Notes: generated by a model from the sequence alone, not told the origin. A stretch of DNA of 36,262 nucleotides from Chitinophagaceae bacterium (GCA_947451935.1 CANGBH010000021.1:1-36262); one strand, 5' to 3'. Positions 1-8,817 are shown, counted from the first letter of the stretch. Made by a program: numbers and translations.

Positions 1-1208
1 AATGCGGTACCATCGGCAGATAATTTCGTTACAAAAATATCTGTCCCACCAAGTGAACCGACCCTATCATTATTAAGTGTTGGAAAATTTGCAGACGTTG
101 TTCTTCCTAGAATGACAGGATTTGCTTGTTGATCAACATAAATGCTATGAGGAAATTCATCACCACTTCCACCCAAATAAGTAGAAAAAATTCTAGCACG
201 ACCATCTGGGCTAAATCGAGTAAGTGATACATCCACTCCACTGATATTAGCTTGGCCATCGCCACCAGCAAATGTAGACTGGAACGCGCCTATGGAAGTA
301 GGATAGCCCGTTCCGAATACAATTCCTCCAGCATATAAACTGCCATCAGGACCAGGTGCTGCGGTGAAACCCCAATTGCTTGCTCGGCTTCCTGTATACG
401 TTGAAAAAATTAAAATTGGATCTATGATTAAAGGAACAGAAGCATCATAAGACTTTAGATTAAATTTTACCTGCGACCCAATTACTTTATAGTTGCAGAT
501 AACAATTTTCTTCTGGCCATTAATAATTTGATACGCATAAGGAGATAATTCCTTTGAATCGCCAACAGATGTTTTGATAATCAAATCTCCATTTTTAACT
601 GCCAGTTGCTCTACGCCATCATATTGCATAACAATGCGCGAAGGATCTGCTCCAGGCTGAATGGTGAAATCATACTTCATTTGATTACCATTAGAATAAT
701 AACGAATATCTATACCTGGATAAAGATCATGCTGAATGATACTTCCAAAACTTTTAACTCCTTTCTTCCACCGAGTAGGGTCATCACCAATAAAATAATT
801 GGATACTTCTCCAGTAAATTTATCAGATTCAAAATTAGGTGATGAAGAACTGCCTTTGAATTGAACTGTATAGGCATGAGAATGAAGAATTAATTTAGCG
901 CTCGATTCTCTTTCAGACTCACCTTCTAACATACTTGCCTTAATCCTAACAGGTATCTTCCTTTCAGGAGAATGACCATGCATGTATTCCATTACTTCCT
1001 TAAAATCCGAAGGGTCATTTTTCAAAATGGTGTACCCTTGAGGCTGGATGAAAACAGTACCGTCGCCAATAGTACTCTTGTAATTGAAGTTTTCTTTCCA
1101 TTGGCCTTGATTTTCAATAAAATCTAAGGCATAGTAGGATTGTGCTTCAACAACAGAAGTTTCTAGCACTAATGTAAAAAAGAAAACAAGGAAAAAAGAA
1201 CCCTTCAT
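1..1208 (-). CDS. DUF7948/SBBP-repeat secreted protein, N-terminal part (cut by window edge)
   Basis: The reading frame opens at an ATG at 1208-1206 and runs without a stop to the left edge, so about 402 N-terminal residues are present and the C-terminus is missing. Residues 1-22 are a Sec signal peptide ending in EA before QSYYALDF. The mature protein begins with FIENQGQW, the hallmark of the DUF7948 N-terminal domain of Bacteroidota surface proteins. From about residue 255 there are SBBP-type beta-propeller strands such as FSTYTG, FSTYLGGSGDE and TDIFVTKLSADGT. Relatives usually continue through further propeller repeats to a gliding-motility-type or type IX secretion sorting domain, which would lie outside the window. 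It starts 57 bp after recG on the same strand, with a weak hairpin between. Family assignment is firm; the function, probably adhesion or a surface role, is inferred. Confidence 0.85.
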   Translation of the reverse strand, partial: MKGSFFLVFFFTLVLETSVVEAQSYYALDFIENQGQWKENFNYKSTIGDGTVFIQPQGYTILKNDPSDFKEVMEYMHGHSPERKIPVRIKASMLEGESERESSAKLILHSHAYTVQFKGSSSSPNFESDKFTGEVSNYFIGDDPTRWKKGVKSFGSIIQHDLYPGIDIRYYSNGNQMKYDFTIQPGADPSRIVMQYDGVEQLAVKNGDLIIKTSVGDSKELSPYAYQIINGQKKIVICNYKVIGSQVKFNLKSYDASVPLIIDPILIFSTYTGSRASNWGFTAAPGPDGSLYAGGIVFGTGYPTSIGAFQSTFAGGDGQANISGVDVSLTRFSPDGRARIFSTYLGGSGDEFPHSIYVDQQANPVILGRTTSANFPTLNNDRVGSLGGTDIFVTKLSADGTA

Positions 1209-1227
1209 GATAACAAATTAACCATCT

Positions 1228-1249
1228 GAAAATAGGATTTAATCCCTAT
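1228..1249 (-). terminator. possible recG terminator
   Basis: On the minus strand, ATAGGGAT and ATCCTAT pair across a TAA loop (1232-1238 with 1242-1249, one bulged G) and are followed by TTTTC. The hairpin lies directly after the recG stop and before the next start. It is short and AT-rich, so readthrough into the SBBP gene is likely. Confidence 0.35.
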
Positions 1250-1265
1250 ATGAGTTGTTAATAAT

Positions 1266-3317
1266 TTAAGATATTCTACCCCAAGCGGTTTTGCCTTGTT
1301 CATACTGCAAAAAATTCTTCAAAGCTGCGTTTTCATGTTTAAGCAAATCGGGGTCATTCGTTAATAAACCATCCACTTCAGCCTTAGCTTTTTCTAATAT
1401 TCCACGATCATCAACTATGTTGGCTAGCTTGAAATTCAAAGCCCCACTTTGCCTAGTGCCTTGAATATCTCCAGGACCCCTAATTTCAAGATCTTTCTCT
1501 GCAATTTTAAATCCATCGTTGGTTGCACACATTATCCCAAGACGATCTTTCGCCTCTCTACCCACCTGACTACCTGACAATAGAATACAATAACTTTTTT
1601 CACTGCCTCGTCCAACCCTACCTCGAAGTTGATGCAATTGACTTAATCCAAATTTTTCTGCACTTTCAATCACCATTACGGATGCATTAGGAACATTAAC
1701 ACCTACTTCAATAACAGTTGTGCCAACCATAATCTGAGTTTCCTTTTGTATGAACCGCTGCATATTAATCTCTTTTTGATCCGCTGGCATACGACCATGT
1801 ACCATACTTATCCAATACTGTGGTTCAGGAAACCATGCCTTTACATTTTCATACCCCTTCATAAGATCTTCATACTGCAACTTTTCACTCTCTTCAATCA
1901 ATGGGAAAATAAAATAAATCTGTCTACCTGATGATATTTCTGATCGAATAAAATCCATTACCTGTGGCCTGGCATCATCTAATCGGTGAACAGTATGAAT
2001 TGGTTTTCTACCTGGCGGCAATTCATCTATAACGCTATAGTCTAAATCTCCGTAGGCTGTCATCGCTAATGTTCTAGGTATTGGAGTAGCAGTCATCACC
2101 AATACATGTGGAGGAACGTTACTTTTTTGCCATAGCTTAGCCCGTTGTGCCACACCGAATTTATGTTGCTCATCAATTACTGCTAGACCAAGATTTTTAA
2201 ACTGAACAGTTTCTTCAATCAATGCATGCGTTCCGATAATAATTTGAACTTTTCCTTCAAGTATTTGTGCTAATATTTTTTTCCGTTGCGCTGCTTTTGT
2301 AGAACCCGTCAACAAGACTACTTCCAATTCAAGTGGAGATAGCATTTCACTAAAATTATCAAAATGCTGTTTTGCAAGAATTTCTGTTGGAGCCATGATG
2401 CAAGATTGAAAGCCATTGTCAATAGCAATCAACATCGCCATCAAGGCTACAATCGTTTTACCACTTCCTACATCTCCCTGAAGCAATCGATTCATCTGCT
2501 TCCCCGTTCCCATATCTTGACGAATTTCTTTTAACACTCGCTTCTGTGCGCCAGTTAACGGAAAAGGCAATAATTGATGATAAAAATCATTAAAGTACTT
2601 ATCCACTTTAGAGAACATGATGCCTTTGGAAAAACGATGACGGGCTGAGCGTAACATACCCAAACGCAATTGAGCCATAAAAAATTCTTCAAACTTAAGT
2701 CGGCTTATTGCTTGATTTTTCTTTTCAATGGTTGGAGGAAAATGAATATTTCTAAATGCTTCCCATCGCGACAAAAATTTTTCCTTGATTAAAATATCAC
2801 TCGGCAAATTTTCTGGAATATCTTTTTCTGAAATCAATTGAAACAACTGTTCAGTTAGCTTCCCCATTGCACGACCATGAAGGCCTCTGGCTTTAAGTTT
2901 TTCGGTCACAGGATAAATAGGGTCAAGAAAATTCTTTACCTCTGTTTTCGAAGATTGAATAGCCTCCATTTCTGGATGAGTAATCTGTGGTTTCCCTAAA
3001 AAAAATCCAAGCTTACCAAATATTAAATATTCTTGTCCAATTGATAATGACTTTTGTACCCACGTAATTCCTTGAAACCATGTAAGCTCAATAATTCCTG
3101 TTCGATCACGTAATTGCGCAACAAGTCGCCTACCTCGTTTTTCGCCAGCTGTATTCATCGAAATCAGCACGCCTCTAACTTGAACGTGATCCATTTGAGG
3201 CGTAATCTGTCCAATAGGTTGTACAGTAGTTCGATCCAAATGCCTGAATGGGAAATGAGTAAGCAAATCTCCAAACGTAAAAATCTCTAACTCCTTTTTA
3301 AGTAAATCTGCTCTCAA
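1266..3317 (-). CDS. recG: ATP-dependent DNA helicase RecG
   Basis: Superfamily 2 helicase that remodels stalled replication forks and Holliday junctions. Visible motifs are Walker A (GDVGSGKT), the DEQH box (VIDEQHKFG), motif III TATPIPRTLA, and the RecG/Mfd-type LRGRVGRG motif, followed by the usual C-terminal region (RGPGDIQGTRQSG). The N-terminal OB/wedge domain precedes the helicase core. The start is a problem. The given start is a TTG at 3317-3315, but the conserved family N-terminus YLKGVGP lies just upstream in the same frame. That frame is open back to a TAG at 3434-3432 and contains no ATG or GTG. An ATA at 3359-3357 sits where Met is expected, before LSNPIEYLKGVGP. True translation probably begins near 3359 at a non-canonical codon, or there is a sequence error. 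The product is otherwise full length. Confidence 0.95.
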   Translation of the reverse strand: MRADLLKKELEIFTFGDLLTHFPFRHLDRTTVQPIGQITPQMDHVQVRGVLISMNTAGEKRGRRLVAQLRDRTGIIELTWFQGITWVQKSLSIGQEYLIFGKLGFFLGKPQITHPEMEAIQSSKTEVKNFLDPIYPVTEKLKARGLHGRAMGKLTEQLFQLISEKDIPENLPSDILIKEKFLSRWEAFRNIHFPPTIEKKNQAISRLKFEEFFMAQLRLGMLRSARHRFSKGIMFSKVDKYFNDFYHQLLPFPLTGAQKRVLKEIRQDMGTGKQMNRLLQGDVGSGKTIVALMAMLIAIDNGFQSCIMAPTEILAKQHFDNFSEMLSPLELEVVLLTGSTKAAQRKKILAQILEGKVQIIIGTHALIEETVQFKNLGLAVIDEQHKFGVAQRAKLWQKSNVPPHVLVMTATPIPRTLAMTAYGDLDYSVIDELPPGRKPIHTVHRLDDARPQVMDFIRSEISSGRQIYFIFPLIEESEKLQYEDLMKGYENVKAWFPEPQYWISMVHGRMPADQKEINMQRFIQKETQIMVGTTVIEVGVNVPNASVMVIESAEKFGLSQLHQLRGRVGRGSEKSYCILLSGSQVGREAKDRLGIMCATNDGFKIAEKDLEIRGPGDIQGTRQSGALNFKLANIVDDRGILEKAKAEVDGLLTNDPDLLKHENAALKNFLQYEQGKTAWGRIS

Positions 3318-3382
3318 AGGACCAACTCCCTTCAGATACTCAATTGGATTGGATAATATAGTTGATTGATATGCTATGTTGT

Positions 3383-3414
3383 CAAAATTAATGCATTCAT
3401 AGTGAGTATTGAAA
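3383..3414 (-). promoter_or_regulatory. candidate recG promoter
   Basis: The minus strand carries TAATTTTG at 3390-3383, an exact match to the Bacteroidetes -7 consensus TAnnTTTG. TTTC lies 20 bp upstream at 3414-3411, close to the -33 TTTG. A transcript from here would start near 3375, shortly before the ATA codon proposed as the ancestral recG start. Confidence 0.4.
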
Positions 3415-3491
3415 CATGAAAACGAAAACAGCTACAAAAGATATGAGGATTAAAGAAAGCTGTATTTTCGTGATCTGAAATGAATTGATAC

Positions 3492-3947
3492 ATGGAGAAC
3501 GAAACAACGTGGCAACTCAAGAAATTTAACGAGCTATCCCCAAAGGAAGTATATGAAATCTTAAGACTTCGTAGCGAAGTCTTTGTCGTAGAACAAACCT
3601 GTGTTTTTTTGGATATGGACAACCGCGATTTTGATTCACATCACCTGCAAGGTAGAGTAGATGGAAATTTAGTAGCCTATGTCAGAATTCTTCCGCCGGG
3701 TTTAGCCTATAAAGAGCCGTCAATTGGAAGAGTGGTGAGCTCTCCTGCTTACAGAAAAATGGGTGCTGGCATAGAACTCATGCAAAAGGCAGTAAAAGAA
3801 ACGCTTAATTTATACGGCGAAGTTCCAATCATGATTGGTGCTCAGTTGTATCTGAAAAAATTTTATGAAAAATTCGGATTCCGTATGTGCAGCGATATTT
3901 ACATGGAAGATGAGATTGAGCACATTAAAATGATCAGAGAGATTTAA
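3492..3947 (+). CDS. ElaA-like GNAT family N-acetyltransferase
   Basis: A 151-residue single-domain acetyltransferase that should transfer acetyl from acetyl-CoA to an unknown amine. The N-terminal block LRLRSEVFVVEQTCVFLDMD is the ElaA signature, matching the family's RxxVFVVEQ-C-x-DxD pattern. The acetyl-CoA binding segment is represented by IGRVVSSPAYRKMGAGIELM, with G-rich turns where GNAT proteins hold the pyrophosphate. The C-terminus (LYLKKFYEKFGFRMCSDIYMEDEIEHIKM) is also typical. Length equals that of family members. It is divergent from recG and is followed by an outer-membrane protein gene 66 bp downstream. The physiological substrate of ElaA proteins is not settled, so no pathway is assigned. 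Confidence 0.92.
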   Translation: MENETTWQLKKFNELSPKEVYEILRLRSEVFVVEQTCVFLDMDNRDFDSHHLQGRVDGNLVAYVRILPPGLAYKEPSIGRVVSSPAYRKMGAGIELMQKAVKETLNLYGEVPIMIGAQLYLKKFYEKFGFRMCSDIYMEDEIEHIKMIREI

Positions 3948-4013
3948 TATTGTCCTTGAAAAAAAGATAGAATAATTATCTCTATTAACGAACAGAATCA
4001 TACACCCAACCCT

Positions 4014-4991
4014 TTGAAAGCATTATCTACCCATATACAACAATATGTATATCGCTGTATACTTATCGCTCTTTCAATGATAATCTATTTTCAAGTGGGA
4101 TTTTCTCAAATACATAATCAACTTGAGTATGGCTTTTCATGGGGGTCAACAAAATTTATTGGCGACATCAATGGAAACAGCCCTAGTGATAAGTCGTTTA
4201 GTGGGATTAAACATAATTTACTGTCACGCTATATCACAGGAGTCTATGTTGGCTATCACCTAATAGATCCAATCACCATCACAGCATCAATAAATAGGGG
4301 GAGAATTGATGGAGCAGATAGTCTTGAAACAAAAACTGGAGCTTTAGCAGACCTCAGAAAGGGAAGAAGTCTGATGTTTAAATCTGCCATAACGGAAGCA
4401 ACGCTTTCAGCTGAAATTGACGCTATTGGAATTATTACTAATTCGTCCACTGATTTACAACATAAATTTAGGCCTTACATAACATTAGGTATTGGATTAT
4501 TTCATTTCAACCCACAGGGTGAATATATTCATCCAGATGATTCAAAAAGCTGGGTCTACTTGAAGCCCCTTAGAACTGAAGGGCAAGGCATGCCATCACA
4601 CCCTGAGAGAAAAGAATACAACCTAACTCAATTTACTACGCCAATTGGGCTTGGCATAAAATATTATTTTTCAGCTAGCATATATGCTTCAGTTGAATAC
4701 CTATATAGAAAAACATTTACTGACTATCTAGATGACGTCAGCACAAGGTATATCGCTAATCAAGATTTTATCAATCACTTTGGGGCAGGAAATAGCACCA
4801 CTGCAATAGCCATTCAAATGGCCAACAAAGCGGCGTTTAAAAACGGTGGCATCGCACCTCCATCATATGATGTAAATTCAAAAAGAGGTTCACCTCAGAA
4901 AAAAGATGCATACAGCTCTATATCGATTAAAATTGCTGTTATGCCGTGGGGGATAAACAGAAGGGTCAAATCACTCCGATGCCCAATCTAA
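4014..4991 (+). CDS. outer-membrane beta-barrel protein, DUF6089-like
   Basis: A 325-residue secreted protein. The N-terminus has a basic start and a hydrophobic stretch (CILIALSMIIYFQVGFS) ending near residue 31, a plausible signal peptide. The mature part has alternating beta strands with aromatic edges, for example NQLEYGFSWGSTKFIGDING near the start and RPYITLGIGLFHFNPQGEY in the middle, the pattern of DUF6089-type outer-membrane barrels of Bacteroidota. The start is TTG at 4014; the only nearby in-frame ATG is at 4077 (residue 22), which would remove the basic n-region, so TTG is preferred. The last residues are basic and do not end in an aromatic residue, unlike many barrels. Function unknown; the family match is moderate. 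Confidence 0.7.
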   Translation: MKALSTHIQQYVYRCILIALSMIIYFQVGFSQIHNQLEYGFSWGSTKFIGDINGNSPSDKSFSGIKHNLLSRYITGVYVGYHLIDPITITASINRGRIDGADSLETKTGALADLRKGRSLMFKSAITEATLSAEIDAIGIITNSSTDLQHKFRPYITLGIGLFHFNPQGEYIHPDDSKSWVYLKPLRTEGQGMPSHPERKEYNLTQFTTPIGLGIKYYFSASIYASVEYLYRKTFTDYLDDVSTRYIANQDFINHFGAGNSTTAIAIQMANKAAFKNGGIAPPSYDVNSKRGSPQKKDAYSSISIKIAVMPWGINRRVKSLRCPI

Positions 4992-5014
4992 AAAAATTGT
5001 CTAAAATGTATTTC

Positions 5015-5057
5015 TGAAATATATCGAAATGAATAAATATTCGATATCATTATTTCA
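5015..5057. terminator. hairpin between convergent genes
   Basis: ATATCGAA (5021-5028) pairs with TTCGATAT (5040-5047). An outer TGAAAT/ATTTCA pair (5015-5020 and 5052-5057) extends the symmetry. It lies between the ends of the barrel gene and the nucleotidase gene, where a bidirectional terminator is expected, but there is no good U-tract. Confidence 0.35.
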
Positions 5058-5577
5058 AAAACATGGTAGCAGCCTCTTTCCAATTATTGATGCGCTCATA
5101 GCCTTCAACATCTCTGTTGTGCAATGCTGAATATAATAAAGGCTTCCCCTTGAAATGGATGAGGTTTTTTAAATGATCGTCTATCATGTAATCTCCTGCG
5201 ATCATTTTCTTATCACCACATAAAACAAGTTGTTTCCAAGAGAAATATGGAAAATTTTCCATTAGCCAATCATGCTTGTCTTTCAACGAATTCGGAAATT
5301 CAACGGCTGCAGATACGATGTATATTTCATATCGCTTATTCATCTCTTTTAATACGTCTACTGCATCATCCATCACGGGAAGATTTCTAAAAAAGCCTTC
5401 GGCAAAAAGTTTTTCTCTAACGAGTTGATGATGCTGCTCAGGAAATCCACCCATCCAGGTGCCTCCTTTAATATTTGCATAGTTTACTTTAATGTCATGT
5501 GCTCTTTCATACCAATTGGCTATTTCTGCCAATGGATCTGCAATCACCTCATCCATGTCAATGATAATTCTTTCCAT
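5050..5577 (-). CDS. 5'(3')-deoxyribonucleotidase (NT5C family)
   Basis: HAD-superfamily phosphatase of 175 residues, the normal length for the NT5C family, which dephosphorylates deoxyribonucleoside monophosphates and so limits dNTP pools. The N-terminal IIIDMDEVIAD carries the two catalytic aspartates (D7 nucleophile, D9 acid/base). IVSAA (motif II, Ser/Thr) follows in the middle, and a conserved Lys region plus DYMIDDHLKN supplies the acidic motif IV that holds Mg2+. It begins 6 bp after uvrA on the same strand, so the two are almost certainly co-transcribed. That links a nucleotide-clearing enzyme to excision repair, although the pairing may be incidental. Confidence 0.9.
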   Translation of the reverse strand: MERIIIDMDEVIADPLAEIANWYERAHDIKVNYANIKGGTWMGGFPEQHHQLVREKLFAEGFFRNLPVMDDAVDVLKEMNKRYEIYIVSAAVEFPNSLKDKHDWLMENFPYFSWKQLVLCGDKKMIAGDYMIDDHLKNLIHFKGKPLLYSALHNRDVEGYERINNWKEAATMFLK

Positions 5578-5583
5578 TACAGT

Positions 5584-8442
5584 TTAATTTAATTCATTTC
5601 TTAAAAACTTCGCAGTGTGGCTTGTCTTTATTTTTACTAGCCCTTCTGGATTTCCTTGATATAAAATTGTGCCCCCACCTTCACCCCCTTCAGGCCCAAG
5701 ATCAATAATATGGTCAGCTACTTTAATCACATCCATGTTATGTTCTATAACCAACACGGTATTTCCTCGATTGACCAATTTATTCAATACTGTCAATAAA
5801 AGTTTAATGTCTTGGAAATGCAAGCCCGTTGTTGGCTCATCTAAAATATAAAACGTTTTTCCTGTATCTTTTTTCGATAACTCAGTCGACAATTTTACAC
5901 GCTGTGCTTCACCACCACTCAATGTTACAGCAGATTGCCCAAGTGTGATATAACCCAAACCAACTTCTTGCAACACTTTTATTTTTCTGTATAAATAAGG
6001 TATATGTTGAAAGAATTCCACTGCCTCATCGACCGTCATATCAAGCACATCACTGATAGATTTCCCTTTATACCGAATCTCTAGTGTTTCACGATTATAC
6101 CTTTTCCCATTGCATTTTTCACAATGAATATATACATCAGGAAGAAAATTCATTTCAATAACACGGAGTCCACCTCCTTCGCATAACTCACATCGTCCAG
6201 CTTTAACGTTAAATGAAAATCTACCTGCGGTATACCCTCGAATTTTCGCTTCCGGCACTGATGCATACAACTGCCTAATTTCTGTAAAAAAATTACAATA
6301 GGTTGCAGGATTACTTCGCGGGGTTCTGCCAATGGGAGACTGGTCGATCTCAATTACTTTATCAATATGCTCAAGCCCCTCAATTTTTTTATAGGCTAAT
6401 GGATCGGCTTTAGAATCATAGCAATGTTTACTCAGCAAAGGATATAAGGTCTCGCTAATCAGTGTAGATTTTCCACTTCCACTCACTCCTGTTACAACAA
6501 CAAATGTTCCAAGCGGAAGATGAATATCAGCTCCTTTCAAATTATTTCCACTTGCACCGAGCAAAGAAAGGAATTTGCCATTCCCATTTCTTCTCTCTGT
6601 AGGAACTTCAATCGTTTTTTCATTATTCAAATATCCTGCCGTCTCTGAATTCGATTCACATACTTCTGTTGGTGTGCCCTGTGCAACAATTCTTCCACCA
6701 TGTATACCAGCACCCGGACCAATATCAATTAAATGATCTGCAGCCAACATGATGTCTTTATCATGTTCCACTACCAAAACGCTATTGCCTATATCGCGCA
6801 AATTTTGCAATGCTCCAATCAACTGTTGATTATCACGCTGATGCAATCCAATAGAAGGCTCGTCCAATATATACGTAATGCCTTGTAACTGAGATCCTAT
6901 CTGTGTCGCTAAACGAATACGCTGAGATTCACCACCACTAAGGGTTCGCGTTGGCCGGCCTAATGAAAGATATCCAAGTCCTACGTCCAACAAAAACCCA
7001 AGCCTACTTCTAATTTCTTTCAATATATCTTTTGCAATAAGTAGCTGCTTACTATCTAACCGTTTCTCAAGATTCAAAAACCAATCATTGAGTTTTATTA
7101 AATTCATTTCAGCTAGTTCTGCAATATGTTTTCCATCTATTCTAAACCACAAACTTTCTGTTTTCAATCGTGTTCCATTACACGCAGTACAAGGTTTCAA
7201 TGTCATGAATTTTTCTGCCCACTCTCTTACTGCATCACTTGAACTTTCAGAAAACCAGCGAATGATCATTGCAGCAACACCTTCATATTCTTGCTTAGTA
7301 TTTTCATTTGTTGATTCTGCACCCTCTTGTAATACACCCTCTTCATTTCCAAATAAAACAAGATTCAAAATATGTTGCGGAAGATTTTCAATAGGAAGCT
7401 TTAAACTGAACTTGTGTTTTTTAGCCAATTGCTCAATGGTCTTGTATGAATAGGAGTCCCTTGCTTCTCCTAATGGAATAATTGCACCATCAGCAATTGA
7501 AATCGTTTTATCTGGAATGATAGATTCTAGGTCAATCGCATACTGTTCTCCTAAGCCTTTGCAAGCAGGACAAGCCCCATAAGGCGAGTTGAAGGAAAAG
7601 CCATTAGGACTAGGTTCTTCATAAGATAGTCCAGTCTCGGCACACATTAATTTTTTACTATACTGAACCACGCGTTCAGCATCATGAACCAAAATAAAAA
7701 TAAGGCCTTTACCAATCTGAAGTGATTGTCTGACACTTTGAGTAATACGTAATTTCATGTCATCCGTTACTGCAAGTCTGTCAACCACCACTTCAATATC
7801 ATGTATTTTATACCTGTCAACCTGCATTTTAGGAACCAAGTCTTTCAGATCTCCATCTACTCGTACCTTAACGAATCCTTTCTTCCTAACTTCTTCAAAT
7901 AATTCTCGATAGTGGCCCTTTCGACCTCTAATCATTGGAGCCAGAATGGTTATTTTTTTATCGGCCAGTTTTGCATATAAATCAGATACAATTTCTTCAT
8001 CGGTAAACTTTACCATCTTTTTACCTGTATGCATGGAGTATGCATCACCAGCACGAGCAAAAAGCAAGCGAAGAAAATCATATACCTCTGTTACCGTTCC
8101 AACGGTAGACCTAGGGTTTCGATTGGTGGTTTTTTGTTCAATTGAAATTACAGGCGACAATCCGCTAATTTTATCAACGTCCGGACGTTCCATTTCCCCC
8201 ATAAATTGACGAGCATAGGTCCCAAAGGTCTCCATATAGCGCCTGTGTCCCTCAGCATAAATGGTGTCAAATGCCAGGGACGATTTGCCGCTACCGCTGA
8301 TACCGGTAATGACCACCAACTTATTTTTGGGTATATTTATGTCGATATTCTTGAGGTTATGCGCACGAGCTCCAATCACTTCGATAATATCCTCTACAAC
8401 ATCAGTCTTCTTTTGTTTCATTCCAATTTTATTCAATGCCAA
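5584..8442 (-). CDS. uvrA: UvrABC excinuclease subunit A
   Basis: Damage-recognition ATPase of nucleotide excision repair, 952 residues, full length. It has the duplicated ABC architecture. The first Walker A is GISGSGKS at residues 47-54, with signature LSGGESQR and Walker B ILDEPSIGLH. The second Walker A is GVSGSGKS, with signature LSGGEAQR and Walker B ILDEPTTGLH. The C-terminal zinc finger is intact (CELCEGGG...CEKCNGKR). The first zinc finger is incomplete: its second half, CPACKGLG, is present, but the first CxxC is reduced to CAET. From memory this is common in Bacteroidota UvrA. The start could also be M8, which changes only a short disordered tail. It leads a two-gene unit with the nucleotidase gene. 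Confidence 0.98.
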   Translation of the reverse strand: MALNKIGMKQKKTDVVEDIIEVIGARAHNLKNIDINIPKNKLVVITGISGSGKSSLAFDTIYAEGHRRYMETFGTYARQFMGEMERPDVDKISGLSPVISIEQKTTNRNPRSTVGTVTEVYDFLRLLFARAGDAYSMHTGKKMVKFTDEEIVSDLYAKLADKKITILAPMIRGRKGHYRELFEEVRKKGFVKVRVDGDLKDLVPKMQVDRYKIHDIEVVVDRLAVTDDMKLRITQSVRQSLQIGKGLIFILVHDAERVVQYSKKLMCAETGLSYEEPSPNGFSFNSPYGACPACKGLGEQYAIDLESIIPDKTISIADGAIIPLGEARDSYSYKTIEQLAKKHKFSLKLPIENLPQHILNLVLFGNEEGVLQEGAESTNENTKQEYEGVAAMIIRWFSESSSDAVREWAEKFMTLKPCTACNGTRLKTESLWFRIDGKHIAELAEMNLIKLNDWFLNLEKRLDSKQLLIAKDILKEIRSRLGFLLDVGLGYLSLGRPTRTLSGGESQRIRLATQIGSQLQGITYILDEPSIGLHQRDNQQLIGALQNLRDIGNSVLVVEHDKDIMLAADHLIDIGPGAGIHGGRIVAQGTPTEVCESNSETAGYLNNEKTIEVPTERRNGNGKFLSLLGASGNNLKGADIHLPLGTFVVVTGVSGSGKSTLISETLYPLLSKHCYDSKADPLAYKKIEGLEHIDKVIEIDQSPIGRTPRSNPATYCNFFTEIRQLYASVPEAKIRGYTAGRFSFNVKAGRCELCEGGGLRVIEMNFLPDVYIHCEKCNGKRYNRETLEIRYKGKSISDVLDMTVDEAVEFFQHIPYLYRKIKVLQEVGLGYITLGQSAVTLSGGEAQRVKLSTELSKKDTGKTFYILDEPTTGLHFQDIKLLLTVLNKLVNRGNTVLVIEHNMDVIKVADHIIDLGPEGGEGGGTILYQGNPEGLVKIKTSHTAKFLRNELN

Positions 8443-8504
8443 AAAGGTCTATTCTCGCACTACCTATAAAATAAGGTAGAATGACCAATTAAGCTCATTT
8501 TAAT

Positions 8505-8512
8505 CAAATTTA
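8505..8512 (-). promoter_or_regulatory. candidate -7 element of the uvrA promoter
   Basis: TAAATTTG on the minus strand matches TAnnTTTG exactly and lies 63 bp upstream of the uvrA start. No TTTG is found at the optimal 19-bp distance, so the call is tentative. The leader also contains a 6-bp hairpin (8460-8465 with 8474-8479). Confidence 0.35.
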
Positions 8513-8561
8513 ACACTCATCAAACGATTCGGTTTAACTAATTCTGTTAATAGAATAATCA

Positions 8562-8592
8562 TTTGAAGATTTGGCATTATTATATAACTTTG
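8562..8592 (+). promoter_or_regulatory. promoter of the metX-hom operon
   Basis: TTTG at 8562-8565 and TAACTTTG at 8585-8592 are separated by exactly 19 bp, a perfect Bacteroidetes sigma-ABfr promoter (-33 TTTG, -7 TAnnTTTG). Transcription should start near 8598, about a dozen bases before the riboswitch P1 stem. Confidence 0.75.
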
Positions 8593-8610
8593 CCCTAGTT
8601 CTTTAATTTT

Positions 8611-8718
8611 CTTATCCAGAAAGGCAGAGGGAATTGGCCCGATGAAGCCTTGACAACCTGTTCCCCTAGCGGCTAATAAGGTGTCAAATCCAGCTCCGCC
8701 CTAATGGAGGTAGATAAG
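8611..8718 (+). promoter_or_regulatory. SAM-I (S-box) riboswitch
   Basis: S-adenosylmethionine-sensing leader of the metX-hom operon. P1 is CTTATC (8611-8616) with GATAAG (8713-8718). The P2/kink-turn core contains AGGCAGAGGGA and the invariant GGCCCGATGAAGCCTTGACAACC. P3 is TGACAACC with GGTGTCA, and P4 is CTCC with GGAG around 8694-8709. This arrangement is diagnostic of SAM-I. High SAM should stabilise P1 and allow the downstream terminator to form. Confidence 0.95.
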
Positions 8719-8762
8719 TCGGATCTCTTCGCTTGATATCATTCTAAAAATCACAGTGAACG

Positions 8763-8791
8763 CTCATCTGACTTCAGGTGGGTTTTTTTTT
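8763..8791 (+). terminator. riboswitch-controlled attenuator terminator
   Basis: CTCATCTG (8763-8770) pairs with CAGGTGGG (8775-8782) over an ACTT loop and is followed by nine T residues (8783-8791), just before metX. A competing antiterminator is visible: AAGTCGGAT (8716-8724), which overlaps the 3' strand of P1, is complementary to ATCTGACTT (8766-8774) with one G-U pair. Confidence 0.88.
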
Positions 8792-8817
8792 GCCTTGCGG
8801 AGAACATTGAACAAAAA

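Noticed and set aside
606-842. Small plus-strand open frame
   Set aside because: It lies wholly antisense to the well-supported DUF7948/SBBP reading frame and encodes nothing recognisable.
8460-8479. Hairpin CTACCT/AGGTAG as a terminator
   Set aside because: Six base pairs with an 8-nt loop and no U-tract in either direction; it is in the uvrA leader.
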